Below the pieces are notes generated by a model that did no database searches, was not told the origin of the DNA, and saw only the letters and a list, made by a program, of their open reading frames with translations. This document shows, in pieces, positions 27,385-38,408 of a DNA stretch of 64,000 bases (positions within the stretch are counted from its first letter, which is position 1; every line of letters starts with the position of its first letter). Source of the DNA: Macrostomum hystrix (Eukaryota > Platyhelminthes > Macrostomidae); assembly GCA_950097015.1 (NCBI GenBank), contig CATNEN010000029.1, forward strand, positions 3,925,501 to 3,989,500. The letters are read 5' to 3'. The position numbers were made by a program, and so were the translations under genes.

Positions 27385-28540
27385 CGAAACGGACGAACCT
27401 CAAACTGACAAACCCCAAACTGACAAACCCCAAACTGACAAACCTTAAACTGACAAACCCCAAACTGACAAACCTTAAACTGACAAACCAAAAACTGACA
27501 AACCTTAAACTGACAAACCAAAAACTGACAAACCTTAAACTGACAAACCAAAAACTGACAAACCTTAAACTGACAAACCCCGAAACTGACAAACCCCTAA
27601 CTGACAAACCCCAAACTGACAAACCTCAAACTGACAAACCTTAAACTGACAAACCCCAAACTGACAAACCTTAAACTGACAAACCAAAAACTGACAAACC
27701 TTAAACTGACAAACCCCAAACTGAAAAACCTTATACTGACAAACCAAAAACTGACAAACCTTAAACTGACAAACCCCGAAACTGACAAACCCCTAACTGA
27801 CAAACCCCAAACTGACAAACCCCAAACTGACAAACCCCAAACTGACAAACCTTAAACTGACAAACCCCAAACTGACAAACCTTAAACTGACAAACCCCAA
27901 ACTGACAAACCCCAAACTGACAAACCTTAAACTGACAAACCCCAAACTGACAAACCCCAAAACTGACAAACCCCAAACTGACAAACCCCAAACTGACAAA
28001 CCCCAAACTGACAATTTTCGCTAGCCACAGCTGACAAAGCCCAAACTGACAAACCCCAAACTGACAAACCCCAAACTGACAAACCCCAAACTGACAAACC
28101 TTAAACTGACAAACCCCAAACTGACAAACCCCAAACAGACAAACCCCAAACTGACAATTTTCGCTAGCCACAGCTGACAAAGCCCAAACTGACAAACCCC
28201 AAATTGACAAAACCCAAACTGACAAACCCCAAACTGACAAACCCCAAACTGACAAACTCCAAACAGACAAACCCCAAACTGACAATTTTCGCTAGCCACA
28301 GCTGACAAAGCCCAAACTGACAAAACCCAAACTGACAAAACCCAAACTGACAAAACCCAAACTGACAAACCCCAAACTGACAAACCCCAAACTGACAATT
28401 TTCGCTAGCCACAGCTGACAAACCCCAAACTGACAAACCCCAAACTGACAAACCCCAAAACTGACAAACCCCAAACTGACAAACCCCAAACTGACAAACC
28501 CCAAACTGACAATTTTCGCTAGCCACAGCTGAAAAAGCCC
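27385..28540. repeat. 15-bp minisatellite with inserted 38-bp variant
   Basis: Unit ctgacaaaccccaaa with variants (cttaaa, aaaaa, cgaaa). From 28011 the array contains five copies of acaattttcgctagccacag at 28011, 28154, 28282, 28395 and 28509; most spacings differ by one 15-bp unit. Repetitive minus-strand frames (FVSLG, VCQFG) are by-products of the period. Confidence 0.93.
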
Positions 28541-29159
28541 AAACAGAAAAAGCAAAAGGCAGTAATAACTATGCGGCTTGTTTAAGAAAGCTGGTTCACT
28601 GCATGCGGGTACTACGAGTAAAATGTTTTAGCACAATGGACACTCCGGAATATACCGCGCATTAGTTCTGCATCTTAGGTATACTTGTATCGCTTATAGC
28701 TGAATTTATAATGCACAGAATCAACACATGAGAAAGGCTGCCCGCTTATGTTCGAAACAAGTTTATATTTAGACTGAATTTGACCCTGTTTCTGGCTAAG
28801 CTGTGCAAAATTAAAACATGATCATCGTCATCAACTATTTTCTATCTGGAATCGTGTTTGCATTCATTCCGTAGAAAACTTATTAGACAGTTTATACAGT
28901 GAAACAATTCTGACAAAAGTATCAAAATGAAAGACATGCATGCAGATTTCATTTTTAGTATATTAGATTGCACAGTACTTTGCTGTGTTTAGCACATGTA
29001 GCTAATACTTTCACGCCTATAGTTTCCTATATAACCATGCAATCGTGCACTCACGGTAACAATATGTTTACCTTTGTACATGTACATTTATAAGGAAGAG
29101 GATCTGCGAAAAATGTCTGGCTTAGTTTTAAAGAAAACCTCAGTTTGAATATCCAAGCG
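28541..29159. other. AT-rich spacer, no gene seen
   Basis: No coding or RNA signature was recognised. Confidence 0.55.
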
Positions 29160-29795
29160 GACTTAAAATGTCCCATCTCGAAAATCCCAAAGCAATTTAA
29201 ATATGCCATGAGCTCAAATATCCCGACTAAAAAAATCCCCAGTTCGAATATCCCAACTTAAATATCCCAAGTCTAAACTCCCCAAGCACTTCAAATATCC
29301 CAACAAAAAATCCACAAATATCCCAACTCGAAAATCCAAAAGCAGTTCGAATATCCCAAGTCGGAAATCCCCAATCAGTTTAAATATCCCAACTCGAAAT
29401 CCCAAGCAGTTCAAATATCCCAACTCGGAAATCCCCAATCAGGATAAATATCCCAACTCGAAACTCCAAAAGCAGTTCAAATCCCAACTCGGAAATCCCC
29501 AATCAGGTTAAATATCCCAACTCGAAATCCCAAGCAGTTCAAATATCCCAACTCGGAAATCCCCAATCAGGTTAAATATCCCAACTCGGAACTCCAAAAG
29601 CAGTTCAAGTATCCCAACTCGGAAATCCCCAATCAGGTTAAATATCCCAACTCGAAATCCCAAGCAGTTCAAATATCCCAACTCGGAAATCCCCAATCAG
29701 GATAAATATCCCAACTCGAAACTCCAAAAGCAGTTCAAGTATCCCAACTCGGAAATCCCCAATCAGGTTAAATATCCCAACTCGAAAATCCCCAA
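29160..29795. repeat. Composite repeat of about 64 bp
   Basis: Core aatatcccaactcg recurs every 21-33 bp in alternating contexts (gaaatccccaatcagg, gaaatcccaagcagttc, gaaactccaaaagcagttc). Together these build higher-order units of about 64 bp. Confidence 0.88.
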
Positions 29796-30377
29796 TCCCA
29801 GATTCTTGAATATCCACATCAAAATCAAGCCTGCTTTCCATTTATTATTCAAACGAAAATTATCCAAGTTGAGTCTGTGCTCAGAATTAGCAAAGAAAGG
29901 ATTTTTTTGTTTTGTTTTAACCCACCTCAGTCTGGGGTCCTTGCAGTTAATCAAATCCCCTGTTGCGCGAGTTGCCCAAAGCTCAGACACTAAATCGCTA
30001 TATTAGCTATAAACTGGATTACCCAACCATTTTTCATTTGTGTCATACAATTATTATATTTTCATTGTTTTCTATAGAACTGAATTCCTAGGAAATAGAA
30101 AAATATGGAATTCTTCTGAGGTGAAGCAAGAAGTGGGGAAGAGAGGAGAGAAGAGTGGAAAGGAAGAGAAGAGAAGAGAAGAAGTTGTATACAATACAAA
30201 TATTTTGATCTTTTGTGTCACACAAATTAAAAAACTTGACACCAATTTTGGCAGAATATGTTGGTCTTTTATTTTGTGACAAAGAAATAATTCTGCATTA
30301 AATAAAGAATGGGAGCCGGGATGAGGTATAATATTAGGGATTGTGAGTTATGGTAAAAAATACTAGTAATTATCTAG
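29796..30377. other. AT-rich spacer, no gene seen
   Basis: Includes a short GA-rich patch at 30120-30185. No gene recognised. Confidence 0.55.
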
Positions 30378-30530
30378 TACAAGGTGAGATTTTGGAACTG
30401 TGAGATTTTGTAACCATGAGATTTTGGAACTGTGAGATTTTGTAACCATGAGATTTTGGAACTGTGAGATTTTGTAACCATGAGATTTTGGAACTTTGAG
30501 ATTTTGGAACTGTGAGATTTTATGTGCAAT
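30378..30530. repeat. 32-bp tandem repeat (about 4 units)
   Basis: Two alternating 16-mers, gagattttggaactgt and gagattttgtaaccat. Confidence 0.88.
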
Positions 30531-30535
30531 ATGTT

Positions 30536-31328
30536 TTGGAATGGAGATTGCAGTCATGAGGGAATAGAGATTGCAGTCATGAGGGAATAGAGATTGCAGT
30601 CATGAGGGAATAGAGATTGCAGTCATGAGGGAATGGAGATTGCAGTCATGAGGGAATAGAGATTGCAGTCATGAGGGAATGGAGATTGCAGTCATGAGGG
30701 AATAGAGATTGCAGTCATGAGGGAATTGAGATTGCAGTCATGAGGGAATTGAGATTGCAGTCATGAGGGAATTGAGATTGCAGTCATGAGGGAATGGAGA
30801 TTGCAGTCATGAGGGAATAGAGATTGCAGTCATGAGGGAATTGAGATTGCAGTCATGAGGGAATTGAGATTGCAGTCATGAGGGAATAGAGATTGCAGTC
30901 ATGAGGGAATAGAGATTGCAGTCATGAGGGAATAGAGATTGCAGTCATGAGGGAATAGAGATTGCAGTCATGAGGGAATTGAGATTGCAGTCATGAGGGA
31001 ATAGAGATTGCAGTCATGAGGGAATAGAGATTGCAGTCATGAGGGAATAGAGATTGCAGTCATGAGGGAATTGAGATTGCAGTCATGAGGGAATTGAGAT
31101 TGCAGTCATGAGGGAATTGAGATTGCAGTCATGAAGGAATTGAGATTGCAGTCATGAGGGAATTGAGATTGCAGTCATGAGGGAATAGAGATTGCAGTCA
31201 TGAGGGAATTGAGATTGCAGTCATGAGGGAATAGAGATTGCAGTCATGAGGGAATAGAGATTGCAGTCATGAGGGAATAGAGATTGCAGTCATGAGGGAA
31301 TAGAGATTGCAGTCATGAGGGAATATAG
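30536..31328. repeat. 23-bp minisatellite (about 34 units)
   Basis: Unit agattgcagtcatgagggaat plus ag, tg or gg. The two variable bases alternate irregularly between atag, attg and atgg. Confidence 0.95.
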
Positions 31329-31630
31329 ATTACACGGATGTGCAGGTGTGGCATTTAATTAAAATTATTTTGCCTTAGACACATGTATTGGCTTATATAG
31401 TTAACGTCAATTCCCCCCTATCGCAAAAAATACATTTGTGCATAAGGCATGCGAACTGTACACGCGGTCCCTTAAATTTTTGGCCTCAGCTATGCAGCCT
31501 ATAACATTGGTTGCTAGCAAATCCTCTGTTAAGCCTCGGTGGGGTGTGTATATTTAGCTTGAAGCGCATATGAAAAGCATATTTCTACAACATTTTTGTT
31601 ATGCCCGAGTGCGCAGAATATTGCTAGGCA
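31329..31630. other. Spacer, no gene seen
   Basis: About 300 bases of ordinary A/T-rich sequence between two arrays. Confidence 0.55.
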
Positions 31631-32457
31631 CAAGGACAAGACAGGAGAGAGGAGACAAGACAGGAGAGAGGAGACAAGACAGGAGAGAGGAGACAAGACA
31701 GGAGAGAGGAGACAAGACAGGAGAGAGGAGACAAGACAGGAGAGAGGAGACAAGACAGGAGAGAGGAGACAAGACAGGAGAGAGGAGACAAGACAGGAGA
31801 GAGGAGACAAGACAGGAGAGAGGAGACAAGACAGGAGAGAGGAGACAAGACAGGAGAGAGGAGACAAGACAGGAGAGAGGAGACAAGACAGGAGAGAGGA
31901 GACAAGACAGGAGAGAGGAGACAAGACAGGAGAGAGGAGACAAGACGGGAGAGAGGAGACAAGACAGGAGAGAGGAGACAAGACAGGAGAGAGGAGACAA
32001 GACAGGAGAGAGGAGAAAAGACAGGAGAGAGGAGACAAGACAGGAGAGAGGAGAAAAGACAGGAGAGAGGAGACAAGACAGGAGAGAGGAGACAAGACAG
32101 GAGAGAGGAGACAAGACAGGAGAGAGGAGACAAGACAGGAGAGAGGAGACAAGACAGGAGAGAGGAGACAAGACAGGAGAGAGGAGACAAGACAGGAGAG
32201 AGGAGACAAGACAGGAGAGAGGAGACAAGACAGGAGAGAGGAGACAAGACAGGAGAGAGGAGACAAGACAGGAGAGAGGAGACAAGACAGGAGAGAGGAG
32301 ACAAGACAGGAGAGAGGAGACAAGACAGGAGAGAGGAGACAAGACAGGAGAGAGGAGACAAGACAGGAGAGAGGAGACAAGACAGGAGAGAGGAGACAAG
32401 ACAGGAGAGAGGAGACAAGACAGGAGAGAGGAGACAAGACAGGAGAGAGGAGACAAG
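31631..32457. repeat. 17-bp GA-rich minisatellite (about 48 units)
   Basis: Unit gagacaagacaggagag, near-perfect, with single-base variants near 31946, 32016 and 32053. The + strand is almost pure purine. Five frames over both strands stay open because of the unit. Confidence 0.96.
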
Positions 32458-33005
32458 AAATTATCCTGCGTAGAGTAAGCATGAGGTAAGCCTCGTGAGG
32501 CCAAGAGAAGGTTTGTAAATCGTGGATTCACAACGCTTCTCGCCGAATATAAACAGAACGAATAAAAAAGCGACTGAGTGAATGACAAGTCAATGATAGT
32601 TTAGAATTTGAGATCTCGCGGTGATGTAACTGTGCTCAGCAGACTGTGGAAGACAATGAAGTGGGTTAAAAAACTCGAGATCTGTATCTGGAAAAGCCTA
32701 TTGTAATCAGATTTAATGAATTAGGCCAGGCAATAAAGCTATAAGTATGCATTTAGATTGCACAATGACTGTACAAGCAGCAGTTTAATGTGCGATAAAA
32801 GCTCGGAAAGAATTAACCTGCCACGTTGACTCCGACAATTTGGTATTACGCAATCAGAGGAAACAAAAACTGCCAAGTCTTCTTTCATATAGGATGCAAA
32901 GTGACGATAACTGTCGATTGTTTAGTGAGATCAAAATTAAGTTTAATAGAAAGAACCTTTAGATAAGCTAACTAAGGCACGGCTGATCATCTTTCGATTA
33001 TATTT
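32458..33005. other. AT-rich spacer, no gene seen
   Basis: No coding or RNA signature was recognised. Confidence 0.55.
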
Positions 33006-33832
33006 ATTAGTTTTTTGTAGTTGATAACACAGATTAGTTGGCAATATCGATTAGTTGGTAATATTGATAAGTTGATAACATCGATTAGTTAGTAATATTG
33101 ATAAGTTGATAATATTGATTATTTGAATATTTTGATTAGTTGGTAATATCTATTAGTTGGTAATACAAATTAGTTGGTAATATAGATTAGTTGGTAATAT
33201 AGATTAGTTGGTAATACAGATTAGTTGGTAATACAGATTAGTTGGTAATATAGATTAGTTGGTAATATAGATTAGTTGGTAATATAGATTAGTTGGTAAT
33301 ATAGATTAGTTGGTAATACAGATTAGTTGGTAATATAGATTAGTTGGTAATATAGATTAGTTGGTAATATAGATTTGTTGGTAATATAGATTAGTTGGTA
33401 ATATAGATTAGTTGGTAATACAGATTAGTTGGTAATATAGATTAGTTGGTAATATAGATTAGTTGGTAATATAGATTAGTTGGTAATATAGATTAGTTGG
33501 TAATACAGATTAGTTGGTAATATAGATTAGTTGGTAATATAGATTAGTTGGTAATATAGATTAGTTGGTAATACAGATTAGTTGGTAATATAGATTAGTT
33601 GGTAATATAGATTAGTTGGTAATATAGATTAGTTGGTAATATAGATTAGTTGGTAATATAGATTAGTTGGTAATATAGATTTGTTGGTAATATAGATTTG
33701 TTGGTAATATAGATTAGTTGGTAATAAAGATTATTGGGTAATATCGATTAGTTTTTGTCTGTAATATTGATAAGTTGATAAGATTTATTAGTTGATAAGA
33801 TTCATTATTTTATAATATCGATTAATTACTAA
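33006..33832. repeat. 17-bp AT-rich minisatellite (about 45 units)
   Basis: Unit gttggtaatatagatta, homogeneous in the middle and degenerate at both ends (gttgataatattgatta). This pattern fits amplification from the centre with decaying edges. Confidence 0.94.
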
Positions 33833-34499
33833 TTAACTAATTACTTGATAAGATTAGAAAACAAATACTAATATTTTTGGTCACCACTTAGGAAAAATGT
33901 TATGCCTAACATTTTCGAATTTAGGATATCAAAAAGGACCACTATTATTAAAAACTTGATCTAATTGTTTTTTGTCATAAAAATTCTTTAGAATTGAACA
34001 AATCTTCCAACATAGACTAGACGACAGAATGAAAGTGAACTACAGAGGGAAAACGAGAGAAAGAGGATTAACATTGCAGCTGTCAATCAATAGTGGCCAT
34101 TGTGCATGGGATAATTAAGGGGTCGCTAGCAGTCTCCTCTATTTCTTTCTTTGTCGCTGTGCCGCCTCGCCCATGCCCAACGATAAAAATCTATTATTAG
34201 ATTGAGAGGCTGAGAATGGCTTGATGTTGGCGCGAGAGACGCTCACACAGAGATGGACATTTGAGCACAGCGTGGAGTCACCCCCTGACCAGCCAAGAAA
34301 CGACGACAATAGAAAGAGTGGATCGCCCGCTGGCGGACTCAAAGAAGCACGAAAAAATATTTCCTCACTGGAGTCAGGGAGTTCCATGGACAGTTGCTAG
34401 GGCGTTGGCGCCTGCCCGCGGCTGCTCAATGGAACAACTTAAGACATTTCTTTTTTTAACTGATGAATAGGCGATTTGTTCTAGAAGCTTCTGAGTCGC
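33833..34499. other. Spacer, no gene seen
   Basis: Open frames on both strands at 34139-34470 show no recognisable domain. I do not call a gene. Confidence 0.5.
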
Positions 34500-35118
34500 T
34501 TCAGAAGAGGTCATTAGAAAAGTATTTGAATCTTTAGAGAAGCGTTTGAGACTTTAGAGAAGCGTTTGAGTCATTAGAGAAGTGATTGAGTCAATAGAGA
34601 AGCGTTTGAGTCATTAGAGAAGTGATTGAGTCATTAGAGAAGTGTTTGGAGATCATAGAGACGTATTTGAGTCATGAAAGAAGTGTTTGGGTCATTAGAG
34701 AAGTGATTGAGTCATTAGAGAAGCGTTTGGGTCATTAGAGAAGTGATTGAGTCATTAGAGAAGTGATTGAGTCATTAGAGAAGTGTTTGAGTCATTAGAG
34801 AAGTGTTTGAGTCATTAGAGAAGTGTTTGGAGATCACAGAGACGCATTGGAGTCATTAGAGAAGTGTTTGAGTCATTAGTGAAGTGTTTGAGTCATTAGA
34901 GAAGTGTTTGAGTCATTAGTGAAGTGTTTGAGTCATTAGAGAAGTGTTTGAGTCATTAGTGAAGTGTTTAAGTCATTAGAGAAGTGTTTGGAGATCACAG
35001 AGACGTATTGGAGTCATGATAGAAGTGTTTGGGTCATTAGAGAAGTGATTGAGTCATTAGAGAAGTGTTTGGAGATCACAGAGTAGTATTTGAGTCAAGA
35101 GAGAAGTGTTTGAGTCCT
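34500..35118. repeat. 20-bp minisatellite (about 30 units)
   Basis: Unit cattagagaagtgtttgagt, with a recurrent longer variant containing ggagatcacagagacg near 34645, 34830, 34990 and 35070. Confidence 0.92.
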
Positions 35119-35251
35119 TAGAAAAGCCGTTATCTACCCTGTAACTACCCTTGCCAGATTTCATGGAAGCAAAGAAATATAGGAACAGACAAATATGTAC
35201 TATTTGCTTGCCCGACACACACTGAGAGGCTGCAAAAGCGACCAAGTAATA

Positions 35252-35261
35252 TTTATTTATT
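35252..35261 (-). terminator. Candidate poly(A) signals of the Polycomb gene
   Basis: Two overlapping AATAAA hexamers on the minus strand (35252-35257 and 35256-35261), about 635 bp past the stop codon at 35892. The intervening 35262-35891 would be 3' UTR. No nearer AATAAA was noticed, but use of the site is inference. Confidence 0.45.
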
Positions 35262-35891
35262 CATAATAATTGATTATTGTGTTTAAATTATAGTACACAG
35301 AGTCAACAGAATACGAACAGCAAAAACACAGATTACAGCACAGTGGAAACAAAATTAATTAATTAATACGATTTAAGTTTCGTGTGACTAGGCTAAGACA
35401 TAAGACTTGATAGGCATGCATTCATGTATAGCCCTATATAATTTACACTGCAATTTAACGTGACTTTACGAATCGGTTTCTAATTTCCAAATTTAACAAG
35501 CAAATAACAGGCAATCTAATGTGATTATGCAACGCATACACTACGTACAAATGTTGAATGAAAAAAAACACGAATTTTTACACTATACTCAACTTAAATT
35601 TAATGCAGGCTTCTTAAAAAATGCCTTCCAAACTCCACTAGCTATGTACACAGTTGAATAGTCATGTGATAGGGGCGTATAGGATGCACTCTGTCTCTGT
35701 ACAGGAAAAGCGTTAGTAAACGATATATATTTGTTATAGCGGTATATTTAAAAAAAGCTGATTGACAAGCACAGGCTGAATATTTGGATGTGTGTGAGTG
35801 TGTCAATCTTATAGCTGTATACACAGATATCGATTAGCAGATGGAATGCAGCAACGGCGAATGGGGGAACGCGGGATAATGTCCCACATGG

Positions 35892-38408
35892 TCACCGGGG
35901 CCTGTGCTGCGATCGGGCCTGTGCATGGTGATGATGCAGAAGCTGTTGCTGCTGCTGCTGCTGTTGCTGGGTGAGGCTGAGGTCCATAGGCCGCACATAG
36001 TCATCGCTAGCTGGTCGGGTGGAGTCGCAGCCGCTGTTGCCTGCATTAGTCTGCTGGGCGGAGGACACAGCAGCAGCAGCAGCAGCAGCCGCCGCGGCAG
36101 CCATGCTGAAGGAGGACTGGTGATGATGTGCGGTCAGGCCGTGGGCGTAGGGGAAGCCAGCGGCTGCGGCGGCCGCGGCGGCGGCTGCAGCTGCCTGGTG
36201 CGGATGCTGCGGTGGCAGGAAAGCGTATGGATAATAGAGCGAGTAGGCGTGCGCCGGTGTCAGCGGCGGCGGGTACGGGCTTATAAGATGGTGCCCCGCT
36301 TGGAAATGACCGGCTGCAGCTGCGGCGGCGGCAGCTGCGGCAGCCGCTTGCTGCTGCTGTTGCTGCTGCAGATGATAAGCAGCCTGCTGCTGCTGCTGCT
36401 GCTGCTGATGATAAACTTTGGCGAGTTTACTGCCCGATGCTAGCGGAGCGGACCCAGCAGCGGGCACAGGAGTCGGCGCATGCGGCCTTTTCTTCTGCTG
36501 CTGTTGTTGCTTCTTCAGCTCGACAGGCTGGTAGGAGAGAGGCGAAGGTAGCGGAGACAAAAGCTGGGATTTTACACTTGGTTTGACTGGACCTGCAGTC
36601 GACTTGGATTTCGGAGGCTTCGGAAGAGCAGGCAGCTGCTGCTGCTGCTGTGACGCTGCTTGGTGAGTAGCAGCTTGAACCGGAGGCGGGGCCGGCAGCT
36701 GAGGAATCTGCGCCGGCGGAGGCTGCTCCAGTTTGGAAGTGATTGCATGATCGGTTGATAGTGGTGCAGGCTTGGCCGCGGCAGTCGCGGGCTGCAGGTC
36801 AATCAGCAGCGGCTTGTCTTCGTCATCACTTGCCGATGTTGCTGCGGCGTCTTCGACGGCGGTATTGGTTTCCAGGTCAGCTGACTGAGCAGGAGCTGGA
36901 GCCGTTGTAGGAAGAGGAATGTGACATTCCGCTCTGGACGCATCTGAATCGCCGTTGCACAATGCTGGTGGGTCAACGGCGACGGCTGCTGCTGCCGTCA
37001 GCTTCTGCTGAGTCTGCGGAGGCAGCGGCCGAGGCGACTTCTTTACCGGATGGTCCGGCTTGCGCTTCTTCTTCGGGCTGGTGGGCTGGGACTCTTCCGC
37101 GACAACTGCTGCCACTGCTACTGCTGCTGCTGCTGCTGTTGCTGGAGCAGGTGATACAGAAACTGTAATGATAGGATCTGAAGGTGCAACGGACGGTGGC
37201 GGCGACTCCACGGCTGGCTCCGATGTTGGCGTCTCTGCAGGTGTCTTTGGAGCGCTCTCAGCAGCAGCATCTTCAGGAACAGTTTGCAGCTCTGCTGGTA
37301 TGTCAGCAGCTTGCTCTTGCTGCTGCTCGTGCTCCGCCTCAGCTAGCAGCCTGTCAGAGGCCTGCACGAGCACTGGGGTTGCAGCCTCAGCCTGACCCGA
37401 CATCTGGTCATCGTCTTCGTCGTCGGCAAAGAAGCCGACTGGATCCGGGGACTCGCGGAAGATCACGTCCATACCGTTGACTCGCACCTGAGTCAGGACG
37501 ATGCGACCGAAGGCGTCACGCCGAGCCACGGGTGGCAGCACGGTTGTGACGCCAATCAACTCGAGCGGCACCTTCACTGGCGGGTCCGGCCGCGTTGGCG
37601 GCTGCCGCTTAAACCGATTCTTGCTGCCCTTGGGCCGGCCGCGCTTCCGCTTCAGCAGGCTGAAGGACGAAGTCGACGCTGCTGCCCCAGTCGACGAGTA
37701 CCTGGACTGAGCTGCGCCGTTGCCGCTAGGTGCGCTGCCTGACGCGCCAGCAGCTACCTTCTGCTGCTCCTGACTGCCCGATGTTCCCAGCTGCTGCTGC
37801 TTCTGAGGATGAAGCGACTGACCTGCGGCCAGCCTCTCTGGCAGCATTCTGCCAGCGGTCTCCTCGCGATTGTTGAGCAAGCTGCCCTCAGAGGAGTCTC
37901 GCGGCTTCTCTTCCTCTTCATTGAGGTCCGGCTCGGACTCGCTGTCGTCCCTGTCGTCAGCAACTAGGCTGCGCTGGTTGCTGTTGTTGTTGACCTCAGC
38001 CGAACGCATCAGTTCAGACTTTCTGCGAATAGTACTTCCGCCGCGAATGTCCCGCTTGACAACCAGCGGCGACACTTTCAGCGAATGCACGGAGGCATCG
38101 GCGCCACCGCTACGTGGCGTGGCGCAGCGGGCCCGCTCGGGCGATGGCGCCTCCGAGTTGCTGCCGCTATCTGCGTCGCTGTCGGCGAGTAGGCCGCGTT
38201 CCTTGCGAAGGAATCGACTCACGTGAGTAGACTGCTGCTGCTGCTGCTTAGGTGTACTACTGACCTCTGAGTCTGGCTCCTCGGCTCCATCCAGTTCTTC
38301 ATCTTCCTCGTCATCGTCGTCGTGTTCGGAGGCCGCTGCAGCAGCTGCAGTGTCGGACACCTGAGCCAGGCAGCTTTTCGGTATGGTTAGCAACAGTTTG
38401 GGCCTCTC
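35892..38408 (-). CDS. Pc: Polycomb gene exon 5 (terminal)
   Basis: A 2517-nt exon beginning ERPKLLLTIPKSC after a tttctattgcag acceptor and ending in TGA at 35892. It carries an acidic stretch, a putative AT-hook, the C-box-like segment, and about 510 residues of Ala, Gln, Pro and His homopolymers. These include alanine and glutamine runs encoded by GCx and CAG repeats at 36060-36420, which are prone to length change. PMDLS sits 32 residues from the end. Confidence 0.93.
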   Translation of the reverse strand, partial: ERPKLLLTIPKSCLAQVSDTAAAAAASEHDDDDEEDEELDGAEEPDSEVSSTPKQQQQQSTHVSRFLRKERGLLADSDADSGSNSEAPSPERARCATPRSGGADASVHSLKVSPLVVKRDIRGGSTIRRKSELMRSAEVNNNSNQRSLVADDRDDSESEPDLNEEEEKPRDSSEGSLLNNREETAGRMLPERLAAGQSLHPQKQQQLGTSGSQEQQKVAAGASGSAPSGNGAAQSRYSSTGAAASTSSFSLLKRKRGRPKGSKNRFKRQPPTRPDPPVKVPLELIGVTTVLPPVARRDAFGRIVLTQVRVNGMDVIFRESPDPVGFFADDEDDDQMSGQAEAATPVLVQASDRLLAEAEHEQQQEQAADIPAELQTVPEDAAAESAPKTPAETPTSEPAVESPPPSVAPSDPIITVSVSPAPATAAAAAVAVAAVVAEESQPTSPKKKRKPDHPVKKSPRPLPPQTQQKLTAAAAVAVDPPALCNGDSDASRAECHIPLPTTAPAPAQSADLETNTAVEDAAATSASDDEDKPLLIDLQPATAAAKPAPLSTDHAITSKLEQPPPAQIPQLPAPPPVQAATHQAASQQQQQLPALPKPPKSKSTAGPVKPSVKSQLLSPLPSPLSYQPVELKKQQQQQKKRPHAPTPVPAAGSAPLASGSKLAKVYHQQQQQQQQAAYHLQQQQQQQAAAAAAAAAAAAGHFQAGHHLISPYPPPLTPAHAYSLYYPYAFLPPQHPHQAAAAAAAAAAAAGFPYAHGLTAHHHQSSFSMAAAAAAAAAAAVSSAQQTNAGNSGCDSTRPASDDYVRPMDLSLTQQQQQQQQQLLHHHHAQARSQHRPR

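Noticed and set aside
27385-28555. Cys/Phe-rich minus-strand frames
   Set aside because: These are by-products of the 15-bp repeat; no signal peptide, start context or domain.
31570-32588. Long frames on both strands (DRREETRQERG and SCLLSPVLSPL types)
   Set aside because: These are products of a stop-free 17-bp GA-rich unit; the frame rotates through the same peptide in every phase.
35904-36443. 179-codon + strand frame over the Polycomb 3' exon
   Set aside because: Antisense shadow of poly-Ala and poly-Gln codons.
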